In this document: piece by piece, positions 1 through 5,850 of the stretch
Layout of the letters: each line of letters starts with the position of its first letter
Position numbering within the stretch: the stretch's first letter is position 1
Source of the DNA: DATGYC01 sp035298385
GTDB taxonomy: Bacteria > Bacillota > Sulfobacillia > Symbiobacteriales > Symbiobacteriaceae
Assembly (NCBI GenBank): GCA_035298385.1
Contig: DATGYC010000332.1
Span: forward strand, 1-10,850
Reading direction: 5' to 3'
Length of the DNA stretch: 10,850 nucleotides
Made by a program: the position numbers and the translations under genes
Notes under the pieces: model-generated
What the model was told of the DNA's origin: nothing
The model's database searches: none
The model's input: only the letters and a program-made list of their open reading frames with translations

Positions 1-379
1 CATGGGGACAATGTTCCAGACAACAGTAACATTCAATGCAGAGACTCTGATTGAAATGTAAACCCTCTTCGGTCAGCTCCAAGGCCTGGGCCGGGCAGGC
101 CTGGACGCAAAGGCCGCATTCCCGACACTGGTCCTTCCGAACCCTGGGCTTGGCTTCATACACCCAACCAAAGGCCCGGCCGATCAACCAGGTTGGTATG
201 ATCTTCTCGACTTGTTCCCGGGTCTTGGTATAAGGATGCTTAAAACCAGGGACCGGCAGGTCCCTCCAGCCGGCGCCCAGGAGTTCGATACGTGCGGGAT
301 CGGCCGTTCCCAATCCCGCTTCCGCGGCTTCCCTGATGGTGATGATTTTTTTCGGGTCAAACCCCATGACGGCGGCGGC
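1..379 (-). CDS. C-terminal part of DUF362 / 4Fe-4S protein, N-terminal part missing, runs off left edge
   Basis: Read leftward, the frame gives AAAVMGFDPKKI, a segment typical of the middle of DUF362 proteins. After a linker come two ferredoxin-type clusters with the pattern CxxCxxCxxxCP: CRECGLCVQACP (from about 129 leftward to 94) and CIECYCCLEHCP (about 40 to 5). These eight cysteines should bind two [4Fe-4S] clusters, as in the C-terminal domain of this family; the family's exact role is unclear. DUF362 proteins normally have well over 200 residues before this point. Here the frame instead enters the GGC/AAG repeat tract, where it stays open to a stop at 751-749 but reads only Ala/Leu/Val repeats. 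No ribosome binding site precedes the ATG at 367-365. The sequence shows a lost N-terminal domain; whether by rearrangement or by misassembly at the repeat cannot be told. The C-terminus lies beyond the window. Confidence 0.75.
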
Positions 380-745
380 AAGGGAGACGGCAAGGGCGAC
401 GGCAAGGGCGACGGCAAGGGCGACGGCAAGGGCGGTGGCAAGAGCCCTGGCAAGGGCGGTGGCAAGAGCCACGGCAAGGACGGTGGCAAGAGCCACGGCA
501 AGGGCGGTGGCAAGAGCCCTGGCAAGGACGGCGGCAAGAGCCACGGCAAGGGCGGTGGCAAGAGCCACGGCAAGGGCGGTGGCAAGAGCCACGGCAAGGG
601 CGGTGGCAAGAGCCACGACGGCAAGAGCCACCCCGGCAAGAGCCACCCTGGCAAGAGCCACCCCGGCAAGAGCCACCCCGGCAAGAGCCACGGTCGTAAG
701 AGCCACCGCGGCAAGAGCCACGGCGGCAAGAGTGCTAAGGACTAG
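236..745 (+). CDS. CotG-like Gly/Lys/Ser/His repeat protein, putative spore coat protein (start uncertain)
   Basis: From about 371 to the TAG at 743-745 this frame encodes a low-complexity basic protein in three blocks: four GDGK units, then eight-residue units of the type GGGKSHGK or DGGKSPGK, then GKSHP units and variants ending KSAKD. I count 16 Lys-Ser pairs. Third codon positions in this frame are almost all G or C, whereas the two other + frames (Ala/Arg/Thr-rich and Gln/Gly/Arg-rich) are less biased, so this is the best coding frame. Repetitive Ser/Lys-rich proteins encoded beside cotH are known in Bacillus (CotG, CotB) and are phosphorylated by CotH; the CotH-family gene here starts 85 bases downstream. 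The start is doubtful: ATG at 236 (or TTG at 212) has no properly spaced ribosome binding site, and the stretch before 371 is antisense to the DUF362 gene. The native N-terminus may have been lost. Confidence 0.55.
   Translation: MLKTRDRQVPPAGAQEFDTCGIGRSQSRFRGFPDGDDFFRVKPHDGGGKGDGKGDGKGDGKGDGKGGGKSPGKGGGKSHGKDGGKSHGKGGGKSPGKDGGKSHGKGGGKSHGKGGGKSHGKGGGKSHDGKSHPGKSHPGKSHPGKSHPGKSHGRKSHRGKSHGGKSAKD
371..745 (+). repeat. Tandem repeat tract based on 12-, 24- and 15-bp units
   Basis: The tract starts with 12-bp GGC-AAG-GGC-GAC units (371-430). Next come 24-bp units around GGTGGCAAGAGCCACGGCAA (to about 615), then 15-bp GGCAAGAGCCACCCC units (about 620-690) and degenerate copies. All unit lengths are multiples of three, so all frames stay open for long distances and several spurious ORFs arise on both strands. 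Unit-number variation by slippage or recombination would be expected, and the tract is a likely place for assembly error. Confidence 0.9.
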
Positions 746-770
746 GAGTCACCACACCATAGTGCCACAG

Positions 771-808
771 GATGCATCTAAGGGGCGGGCAAACCGCCCC
801 TTAGCATC
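771..808 (+). terminator. Hairpin between the repeat-protein gene and cotH
   Basis: An 11-bp perfect stem (CTAAGGGGCGG, 778-788, with CCGCCCCTTAG, 794-804) closes a GCAAA loop. A second 4-bp stem, GATG with CATC, extends it with a three-base bulge. It lies 25 bases after the upstream stop and ends 22 bases before the cotH start. It lacks a clear T run (TCTCTAC follows), so it may attenuate, process or protect mRNA rather than terminate fully. Confidence 0.6.
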
Positions 809-830
809 TCTACATGCGGGGTGATCGCCG

Positions 831-1910
831 GTGCCGGTACCCGAGTACAGATTGCTGATGGACAACCATGATCTAGCTTGGCTCTTGAAGCATCCTGGGA
901 CGGACCGCTGGTTCCCGGTCGAGTTTCAGGCAGAGAGCAACCAGGGCAAGGCATGGATCGGTTACCGAGGCCGGTCCTCCCGGTGGTTTCGTAAGCCCTC
1001 TTTTGAGTTGTGCTTCCAACGGCCAGAGGAGTTCCTTGGTCATGATCGATTACACCTGAACGCAGCCTACCGCGACCCGTCTATGCTTCGGGCGAGGCTA
1101 TGCCTGGACCTGTTTAGGCAGATCGACGTACCGACGCCAAAGGCCTGGCACGTCTCGCTCCGACTTAACGGGGAGATGATTGGCCTTTACACGGCAACCG
1201 AGTCTGTGGATCAGAGTTGGCTAACCCGAAACGGCTACGCTGAAGGCCCGATCTTCTATGCGGTTGGGAATCACGGTACGCTCGGGTATCTGGATCAGGA
1301 GACTGGCAAGCGAAAGCGCTATCTCTCAGCGGGCTATGAGTACGCGCAGGCAGGTGAAGACCGTTTTTCGGATTTGGAAAGCCTCATCCACTCCATCGTC
1401 TTGCCGGATGAGGTGGCGTTCGACAAGCTGATTGCGTCCATCGTGGATGTCGAGCGCTTCCTCCGCTGGTTCATCGGTGTCGAGTTCCTGGCCCACACCG
1501 ATGGCTTGGTGCAGAACTATGCGCTCTTTCGTCCGCGCGGAGGCAGATGGCTCATCAGTCCCTGGGATTGTGACGCAACGCTGGGGCGCTTGCCCTGTGG
1601 CCGGCCCCAACGTGGGGATGAGATGAGGATTGGTACTGGCACAGAGAACTATTTAGCAGTCCGCCTGCTCGCTTCAAGCGTCTGGCGTCCGGTCTATCGG
1701 TCACTCTGGGAGCAGCTCCTCGAGGATGCATTAAGCGTGCAGCAGGTCACCGAACGGTTATATGAGCTCTTTCACGAGATCCGATCGGCAGGATTGCAGG
1801 ATGAGCGACGGCGCTGGAGCGACTCCGTCTTCCTTCGACAACCGAACGAGATTCGGCACTGGGTGGTTGAGCGTACGCAACGTATTCGTGCGATGCTTTC
1901 GGCCAGTTGA
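831..1910 (+). CDS. cotH: CotH-family atypical spore coat protein kinase
   Basis: A 359-residue protein, about the length of B. subtilis CotH. Family landmarks are in order: an N-terminal region that handles substrate and nucleotide (residues about 15-115), GLYTATESVD (118-127), HTDGLVQNYALF with D224 and N229, and PWDCDATLG with D246 and D248. The two Asp motifs, about 22 residues apart, correspond to the catalytic and metal-binding Asp residues of the CotH fold. CotH kinases phosphorylate Ser in repetitive coat proteins in the mother cell and are needed for assembly of the outer coat. The start is GTG at 831, preceded by GGGGTGAT at about 819-826. The upstream gene encodes a KS-rich repeat protein, its likely substrate. 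A spore role is inferred from this pairing; CotH domains also occur in non-spore proteins. No signal peptide is seen, as expected for a cytoplasmic mother-cell enzyme. Confidence 0.88.
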   Translation: MPVPEYRLLMDNHDLAWLLKHPGTDRWFPVEFQAESNQGKAWIGYRGRSSRWFRKPSFELCFQRPEEFLGHDRLHLNAAYRDPSMLRARLCLDLFRQIDVPTPKAWHVSLRLNGEMIGLYTATESVDQSWLTRNGYAEGPIFYAVGNHGTLGYLDQETGKRKRYLSAGYEYAQAGEDRFSDLESLIHSIVLPDEVAFDKLIASIVDVERFLRWFIGVEFLAHTDGLVQNYALFRPRGGRWLISPWDCDATLGRLPCGRPQRGDEMRIGTGTENYLAVRLLASSVWRPVYRSLWEQLLEDALSVQQVTERLYELFHEIRSAGLQDERRRWSDSVFLRQPNEIRHWVVERTQRIRAMLSAS

Positions 1911-1938
1911 AAGCCCTTCGTGGCGGCGCATTGACAAA

Positions 1939-1963
1939 GGCGGTGGGCACCTGGCCCACCGCC
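1939..1963. terminator. Convergent hairpin terminator between cotH and the VWA gene
   Basis: A 10-bp perfect stem (GGCGGTGGGC with GCCCACCGCC) and a 5-nt loop lie between two genes that end towards each other; the VWA stop codon begins two bases after the stem. Read leftward it is followed by TTTGTC, a short T-rich stretch. Read rightward it is followed by CTTACT. It can serve both strands, though neither T tract is strong. Confidence 0.65.
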
Positions 1964-1964
1964 C

Positions 1965-3215
1965 TTACTGCTCGCTCTCCGCCTGTAAAATCAGGTCCTC
2001 CGCCATGTCGACCAGGTCCTGGACTGTTTTCACCAGGTAGATCCGATCGGCGTACTTTCCCAACGTCCCGTACCAGAGGGGAGGCCCCACGCTGTAGATC
2101 GGGATCTCGACAAAGTCGTACCGGAAGGCGCCAATGGCTACGGGTTTGGTCACGCCCGTGGCGCCATCAGCGAACTCGGTCGATGGCGTCAGGAAGATGA
2201 TCTGCTTCACCTTGGCGCGCAACGAGCCCATATACTGCTCAATCTTAGCGGTCTCGTCCCCGTCCAGCTTTACCTTGCCATCCGTGGCGATGATCACGTA
2301 GGTCTCTTCATCAACGACCGTCGACTCAGCGATCTCCGCCAGGGAGGAGCCGAACTTGGTTCCGGCGTTCCAGGACTCTGCTGCCCCGGTGAGCCGGCCC
2401 ACCTTCTCTGGAAAGGTTCCCAGCCCGTTTAGGTAGGGTGTCGAGTAGGTCGCCTTCTCCGAGAAGACGAAGGACTCGACGATGAACCGGAAGTTCAGCA
2501 TGTGGAAGAAGTAGAGCACGACCGAGACGTAAGGAACCATCGAGTGAGAGACGTCGCCAATGACCAGGATTCGGGCCGGTTTGACTAGGTGCGGCACCGG
2601 CCGATCCTTCTCGGCCCACTTCAAGGAGAGGATCTGCCCGCCGTAGCGGGGGATGTTGTAGCGGAGCGTCTTCCCGATGTCCAGCCGATTCCGGCGGGGC
2701 CGAATCTGGAAGGCTTGATCCCAGTCCAGCCACTTGCGGGCGAGCTTCTCGACCACGCCCTCCATCTCAGCGATCGACTGCGGCGAGAGCTTCCGGATCT
2801 GGCTGGCTAGCAGGTCAATGTAGGCCGCGCGCCGGTTGGCCGCCTCTGCCCCTGCAGCGGAGTCTGCGAGTGAGGTCGGTTTCGCGCCGCGCCAGAGCGA
2901 GAGGGTGTTGGCCGTGATCTCACCAGATTGGGGATCGGGGGCGCCCGCCCAGAGCAAGGTCGCCTCCTTGGTGCCTTCGATCGAGCCGCCGTGAACGGTG
3001 CCTTCCGTGACGTCCGAGTTGGCCTCGACCTGGGCGAAGAGGTTGTTCGGATTATTAGGCTGGATCAAGAGGCCAAACATCTGGCCAACGATCTTGACCC
3101 GGCGCCCAAGACGCCGGGTGAGGTGGTCCAGCCAGATCAGGACCCAGCGGAGGAAGAGCCGGAGAGGGCGGAGGAGGGCGCCCGCTAGGCGGATCTGCCG
3201 AAGCCGTCGTACCAC
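1965..3215 (-). CDS. CoxE-type von Willebrand factor A domain protein
   Basis: A 416-residue protein. Residues 1-60 are very basic with hydrophobic stretches (LRPLRLFLRWVLIWL at about 15-29). A helical Ala-rich region follows, then the segment RLDIGKTLRYNIPRYGG (about 177-193) that precedes the VWA fold in CoxE-like proteins. The MIDAS metal site is intact: DVSHS (221-225), T286 in GTKFGSS and D312 in ATDGK. Such proteins usually act with a MoxR-type AAA+ ATPase as a chaperone or metal-insertion pair; in CO dehydrogenase systems CoxD and CoxE do this. The client here is unknown, as no oxidoreductase subunit is nearby. The start is GTG at 3215-3213, with AAGGAGG ten bases upstream lying inside the end of the ATPase gene. 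The two genes overlap by 31 bases, so they are co-transcribed and probably translationally coupled. Confidence 0.82.
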   Translation of the reverse strand: MVRRLRQIRLAGALLRPLRLFLRWVLIWLDHLTRRLGRRVKIVGQMFGLLIQPNNPNNLFAQVEANSDVTEGTVHGGSIEGTKEATLLWAGAPDPQSGEITANTLSLWRGAKPTSLADSAAGAEAANRRAAYIDLLASQIRKLSPQSIAEMEGVVEKLARKWLDWDQAFQIRPRRNRLDIGKTLRYNIPRYGGQILSLKWAEKDRPVPHLVKPARILVIGDVSHSMVPYVSVVLYFFHMLNFRFIVESFVFSEKATYSTPYLNGLGTFPEKVGRLTGAAESWNAGTKFGSSLAEIAESTVVDEETYVIIATDGKVKLDGDETAKIEQYMGSLRAKVKQIIFLTPSTEFADGATGVTKPVAIGAFRYDFVEIPIYSVGPPLWYGTLGKYADRIYLVKTVQDLVDMAEDLILQAESEQ

Positions 3216-4234
3216 CGACGCAGCGCCTCCTTGACGATCGCTTCATCCTCTGGGTACTTGGCGAGGAACCCGATGGTCGCCTCAACCGACTCCGCGGTAA
3301 TCCGCCCCTCGCTGACATCGATCAGGGCTCGAGCCCACTCGATCGCCTCGGCAATGGCTGGTAGCTTCTCCATATTCAATTGACGCAGCTGGGTCACAAT
3401 CCGAGCGACCCGAGCGGCAAAGTCGACGGGCACTTCGACACTGGATTGGATGATGGCGGCCAGGGCGGACTCAGACGGGAACTTCAGATCCAGCCAGACC
3501 GTCCGGCGCATGAAGGCGGTGTCCAGTCGCTTGTACTCGTTCGAAGTGAGGAAGACGAAGAGCGGCGCCTGCGCCCGCAGCACCTTGGGTTGACCCTGCT
3601 CCGCCAGGTTGTGAACGACCATCTCCTTCTTGTCCAGGTAGCGGAGGAAGAAGTTGGTTGTATGCTCATTCAGCTTATCCACCTCGTCGACACGGACGAC
3701 CGTCGGCTTGTCGGCCAGCAGCGACTCCAGGAGCGGTGTCTGGTTCAGGTACTCCAAGGTGTACAGGTTAGGCGGGATGCCCTCCGCCCGGTGGGCCTGC
3801 GCATCGACGATCTGCTTGAAGCCGTTCCAGGAGATGCCGATCTCCTCCGACTCCAGATGGCTGTGGCACTCCAGGTCGATCATGTTGTAGCCCATAGCCT
3901 TCGCAAAGATCTCAGCCAGTTGGGACTTGCCAATGCCCGGCTCACCCCGGAGCCCAATCGGCTTGCCCTGTCGCAGATAGGTCCAGAGACGGAGCGTGGT
4001 CTGGCGATCCAGGAAGTAGTGGTGCGCCTCCAGGGCGGCCTGCAGTTCCTCTGCAGTCAACGCAAACATCTGGGTCGCCTCCTTCGCAATGCGAGCGCGT
4101 GCCTGCTCGAGCGCCTTTAGATTCTGGGATTCCCGCCGGAGTAGTCTCACCCATTGGCGACCCCGTAGGGCCAGCGGAACGGAAAGAAGTGCCGTGGCGG
4201 CTGCTGCGCCCAGCAGAATCGGTCCTAGCGACAC
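3185..4234 (-). CDS. MoxR-family AAA+ ATPase with N-terminal membrane segment
   Basis: A protein of 349 residues from GTG at 4234-4232, chosen because GAGGAGGAAAG sits just upstream; the frame is open to about 4318 but lacks such a site further out. Residues 4-22 (LGPILLGAAAATALLSVPL) form a hydrophobic anchor, followed by a basic, probably coiled region (25-55). The AAA+ core has Walker A GEPGIGKS (97-104), Walker B VVRVDEVDK (179-187, D183/E184), sensor 1 TSNE (230-233) and FMRR with likely arginine-finger residues 243-244. The C-terminal helical lid ends in YDGFGRSA. MoxR ATPases remodel or activate client proteins together with VWA partners; the next gene of the operon is such a partner. 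The membrane anchor suggests assembly at the membrane. The operon is divergent from the spoIID cluster, with 168 bases between starts. A weak TTGCGT-18-TAGGAT pair on the minus strand could be a housekeeping promoter. Confidence 0.85.
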   Translation of the reverse strand: MSLGPILLGAAAATALLSVPLALRGRQWVRLLRRESQNLKALEQARARIAKEATQMFALTAEELQAALEAHHYFLDRQTTLRLWTYLRQGKPIGLRGEPGIGKSQLAEIFAKAMGYNMIDLECHSHLESEEIGISWNGFKQIVDAQAHRAEGIPPNLYTLEYLNQTPLLESLLADKPTVVRVDEVDKLNEHTTNFFLRYLDKKEMVVHNLAEQGQPKVLRAQAPLFVFLTSNEYKRLDTAFMRRTVWLDLKFPSESALAAIIQSSVEVPVDFAARVARIVTQLRQLNMEKLPAIAEAIEWARALIDVSEGRITAESVEATIGFLAKYPEDEAIVKEALRRWYDGFGRSA

Positions 4235-4402
4235 TCGCTTTCCTCCTCGTTCATTTCTACAGTCTATGGGTTGTGTTCCCGCTCCGAATACGTCACTCCG
4301 GCAGAAAACTCCTGCCAACGCCTTATCCTACCCCGTTTGCTTCGTTGTACGCAAGTTTAGTCAACAGAAAATCGGGCGAAGATGAGAGTAGAGGTGATCC
4401 CC

Positions 4403-4666
4403 ATGCGAACCCTGATTCTGGTGACCAGTGTGATTGCGCTTCTGATGTATGTCGGCTTCGCCGCGCAGCAAGGGGGAGCGACCCTTGCGGGGGCGCCCCT
4501 GCATCTGCAGGCGCAGAGTGCACCGCCCGTGCAGGTGCCCCTCCTGACCGCTGACGGCGAGCCAGTACCCACCGAGCCCCGCCGCTTCTCTCCGCTGGCC
4601 TTCCTGACCCAGAAGTCGGCTAGCTGCACAGTTCCGCAGGCGGCGCCATCCAACGCGGGGAGATAA
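4403..4666 (+). CDS. Small exported or membrane-anchored protein of unknown function
   Basis: An 87-residue protein that I do not recognise. The start ATG at 4403 has AGAGGTGAT five bases upstream; an in-frame ATG at 4382 lacks one. Residues 3-20 (TLILVTSVIALLMYVGFA) form a hydrophobic segment after a single Arg, so it is a signal peptide or anchor, with a possible cleavage after the Ala pair before QQ. The rest is rich in Pro, Ala and Gln with one Cys near the C-terminus and no repeats. It is the first gene on the + strand of the divergent region and ends 81 bases before spoIID. It may be co-transcribed with spoIID, but a putative sigma-E promoter lies between the two. A good ribosome binding site and a signal-like N-terminus support a real gene; the function is open. 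Confidence 0.6.
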   Translation: MRTLILVTSVIALLMYVGFAAQQGGATLAGAPLHLQAQSAPPVQVPLLTADGEPVPTEPRRFSPLAFLTQKSASCTVPQAAPSNAGR

Positions 4667-4685
4667 TGGTGCTGGTTTGGTTTAT

Positions 4686-4715
4686 GTAATAGCCCCCGGC
4701 GCCCCGCCATACCCA
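4686..4715 (+). promoter_or_regulatory. Putative sigma-E-like promoter of spoIID
   Basis: GTAATAG (4686-4692) and CATACCCA (4708-4715) are separated by 15 bases. They resemble the mother-cell sigma-E pattern (roughly KMATATT, 13-15 bases, CATACAMT). The site ends 32 bases before the spoIID start. spoIID is a sigma-E gene in B. subtilis, which supports the reading. The -35 match is only partial. Confidence 0.4.
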
Positions 4716-4747
4716 TGGGAGTGAGAATGGGCCGGGGAGGGAACCTG

Positions 4748-5791
4748 ATGCGCCGCTTCGCACTCTACCTGCTGTCCGGCTTCCTGCTCATCATGGTCGG
4801 CGTTCCAGTCATCTCCGTACGCTTCTTCCAGAGCCGCACGGTTGGTCCCACCCGTCACCCTAGTGACGACTGGCCAATCACGATCTACCTGCCACAGACA
4901 AAGACTGTTGAAACCCTGCCCCTCGGCGAGTACGTTATGGGCGTCGTAGCCGCTGAACTGCCCCCAACCTTTACGGATGAGGCCGTCAAGGCCCAGTTTG
5001 TCGCCTCCCGGACGTACGCCGTCAGGCGGATGGCCCGGTTCCGACCAACGGGCCAGGGTGGATGCCCGCTTAATCCGCAGGCTGACCTCTGCGCTGACAG
5101 TGGGACGAGCCAGGCCTACAAGACGAAGGAGCAACTCTTCGCCCAGTTGGGCGCCCCGGCCGCCGCAGCCTGGTGGGCCCGGCTTGAAGCGGCTTCCCAG
5201 GCGACCGCTGGTCAAGTCCTGCACTACGATCAAGTCCTGATCGACCCGCTCTACCATTCCGTCTCCGGCCGCCTGACTGAGAACGCAGCCGACTACTACG
5301 GGACGGGGCACCCCTACCTCCAGCCTGTTGATGATCACTGGGGACAGAGCGCAGGCGCCCCCAGCCAGTACCTGCTGGACGAGGTCCACTTCACCCTGGA
5401 TGAGCTGACCAAGCGGCTGGACAAGGCGGTCCCGGCCTTAGCCACCGGTCCGGGCGGTTACCGCTGCACGCCAGATGGGCAGGTCGAGCCGCTGCAGGGC
5501 GCCCCCTCCCCGGTCAAGATCCTGTCTTGTACGGAGACGGGGCGGGTCAAGACCGTGCAGGTCGCGGGCCTCACCCTGAGCGGACGGGCCTTTCGGGAGG
5601 AGTTGGGCCTTCGTTCGACCGACTTCCAGCTTCAGTTCCGGGACGGGCTCCTGTACGTGCAGACCCACGGGTGGGGCCATGGCCTGGGCATGAGCCAGTG
5701 GGGCGCCAATGGCATGGCGCAAGCCGGCAAGCGCTATGCAGAGATCCTGGCTCATTACTACCCAGGAACAACCCTGGACAGCATTGAATAA
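4748..5791 (+). CDS. spoIID: Stage II sporulation protein D, engulfment peptidoglycan hydrolase
   Basis: SpoIID is the lytic transglycosylase of the SpoIID-SpoIIM-SpoIIP machine that thins septal peptidoglycan and drives the mother-cell membrane around the forespore. This 347-residue protein has an N-terminal anchor (residues 4-24) and EYVMGVVAAELPPTF (61-75) with the catalytic Glu at 70. KAQFVASRTYA (81-91) is followed by CPLNPQADLC (C106 and C115, matching the paired Cys linked to zinc in clostridial SpoIID), and then YHSVSGRLTENA (169-180). The C-terminal signature HGWGHGLGMSQWGANG starts at about 307. The ATG at 4748 is chosen because GGGGAGGG lies six bases upstream; it gives the expected N-terminal membrane segment, while a longer start at 4715 adds a stretch with no ribosome binding site. 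It is probably transcribed by sigma-E. spoIIQ follows after 59 bases. Confidence 0.96.
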   Translation: MRRFALYLLSGFLLIMVGVPVISVRFFQSRTVGPTRHPSDDWPITIYLPQTKTVETLPLGEYVMGVVAAELPPTFTDEAVKAQFVASRTYAVRRMARFRPTGQGGCPLNPQADLCADSGTSQAYKTKEQLFAQLGAPAAAAWWARLEAASQATAGQVLHYDQVLIDPLYHSVSGRLTENAADYYGTGHPYLQPVDDHWGQSAGAPSQYLLDEVHFTLDELTKRLDKAVPALATGPGGYRCTPDGQVEPLQGAPSPVKILSCTETGRVKTVQVAGLTLSGRAFREELGLRSTDFQLQFRDGLLYVQTHGWGHGLGMSQWGANGMAQAGKRYAEILAHYYPGTTLDSIE

Positions 5792-5800
5792 CGCGGTTTG

Positions 5801-5828
5801 GTTTACGGAAGGGGAAAGCGGGTAGGCT
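5801..5828 (+). promoter_or_regulatory. Putative sigma-F/G-like promoter of spoIIQ
   Basis: GTTTA (5801-5805) and GGGTAGGCT (5820-5828) are 14 bases apart. They loosely fit the forespore pattern (GYATA, about 15 bases, GGnnAnnnT). B. subtilis spoIIQ is transcribed by sigma-F in the forespore, which makes a promoter between spoIID and spoIIQ likely. The match alone is weak. Confidence 0.33.
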
Positions 5829-5830
5829 CA

Positions 5831-5850
5831 GGGTAGAGGTGAATCTACCC
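5831..5850 (+). promoter_or_regulatory. Hairpin around the spoIIQ ribosome binding site
   Basis: GGGTAGA (5831-5837) and TCTACCC (5844-5850) form a perfect 7-bp inverted repeat around a GGTGAA loop, directly before the GTG start. The likely Shine-Dalgarno AGAGGTGA is half in the stem and half in the loop. If folded, it would limit or delay ribosome access. This is inferred from sequence only. Confidence 0.5.

Noticed and set aside
184..729. Minus-strand frame of Leu/Pro/Trp repeats
   Set aside because: It is out of frame with the clear DUF362 sequence that covers part of the same region, and it arises only from the repeat.
371..745. CRISPR array
   Set aside because: The units are contiguous coding repeats of 12-24 bp with no unique spacers.
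336..824. Ala/Arg/Thr-rich + strand frame that looks like a histone-like protein
   Set aside because: It is a shadow of the repeat tract. Its third codon positions are less G/C-biased than the GKSH frame, and it runs through the hairpin towards cotH.
3380..4120. Long + strand ORF antisense to the MoxR gene
   Set aside because: The minus strand encodes clear AAA+ motifs here; the + frame has no recognisable features.
4300..4316. Small hairpin GGCAG/CTGCC in the divergent region
   Set aside because: Only 5 bp with a 7-base loop, no T run and no link to a gene end; not worth a call.
4682..5389. Minus-strand ORF opposite spoIID
   Set aside because: SpoIID motifs on the + strand are unambiguous.
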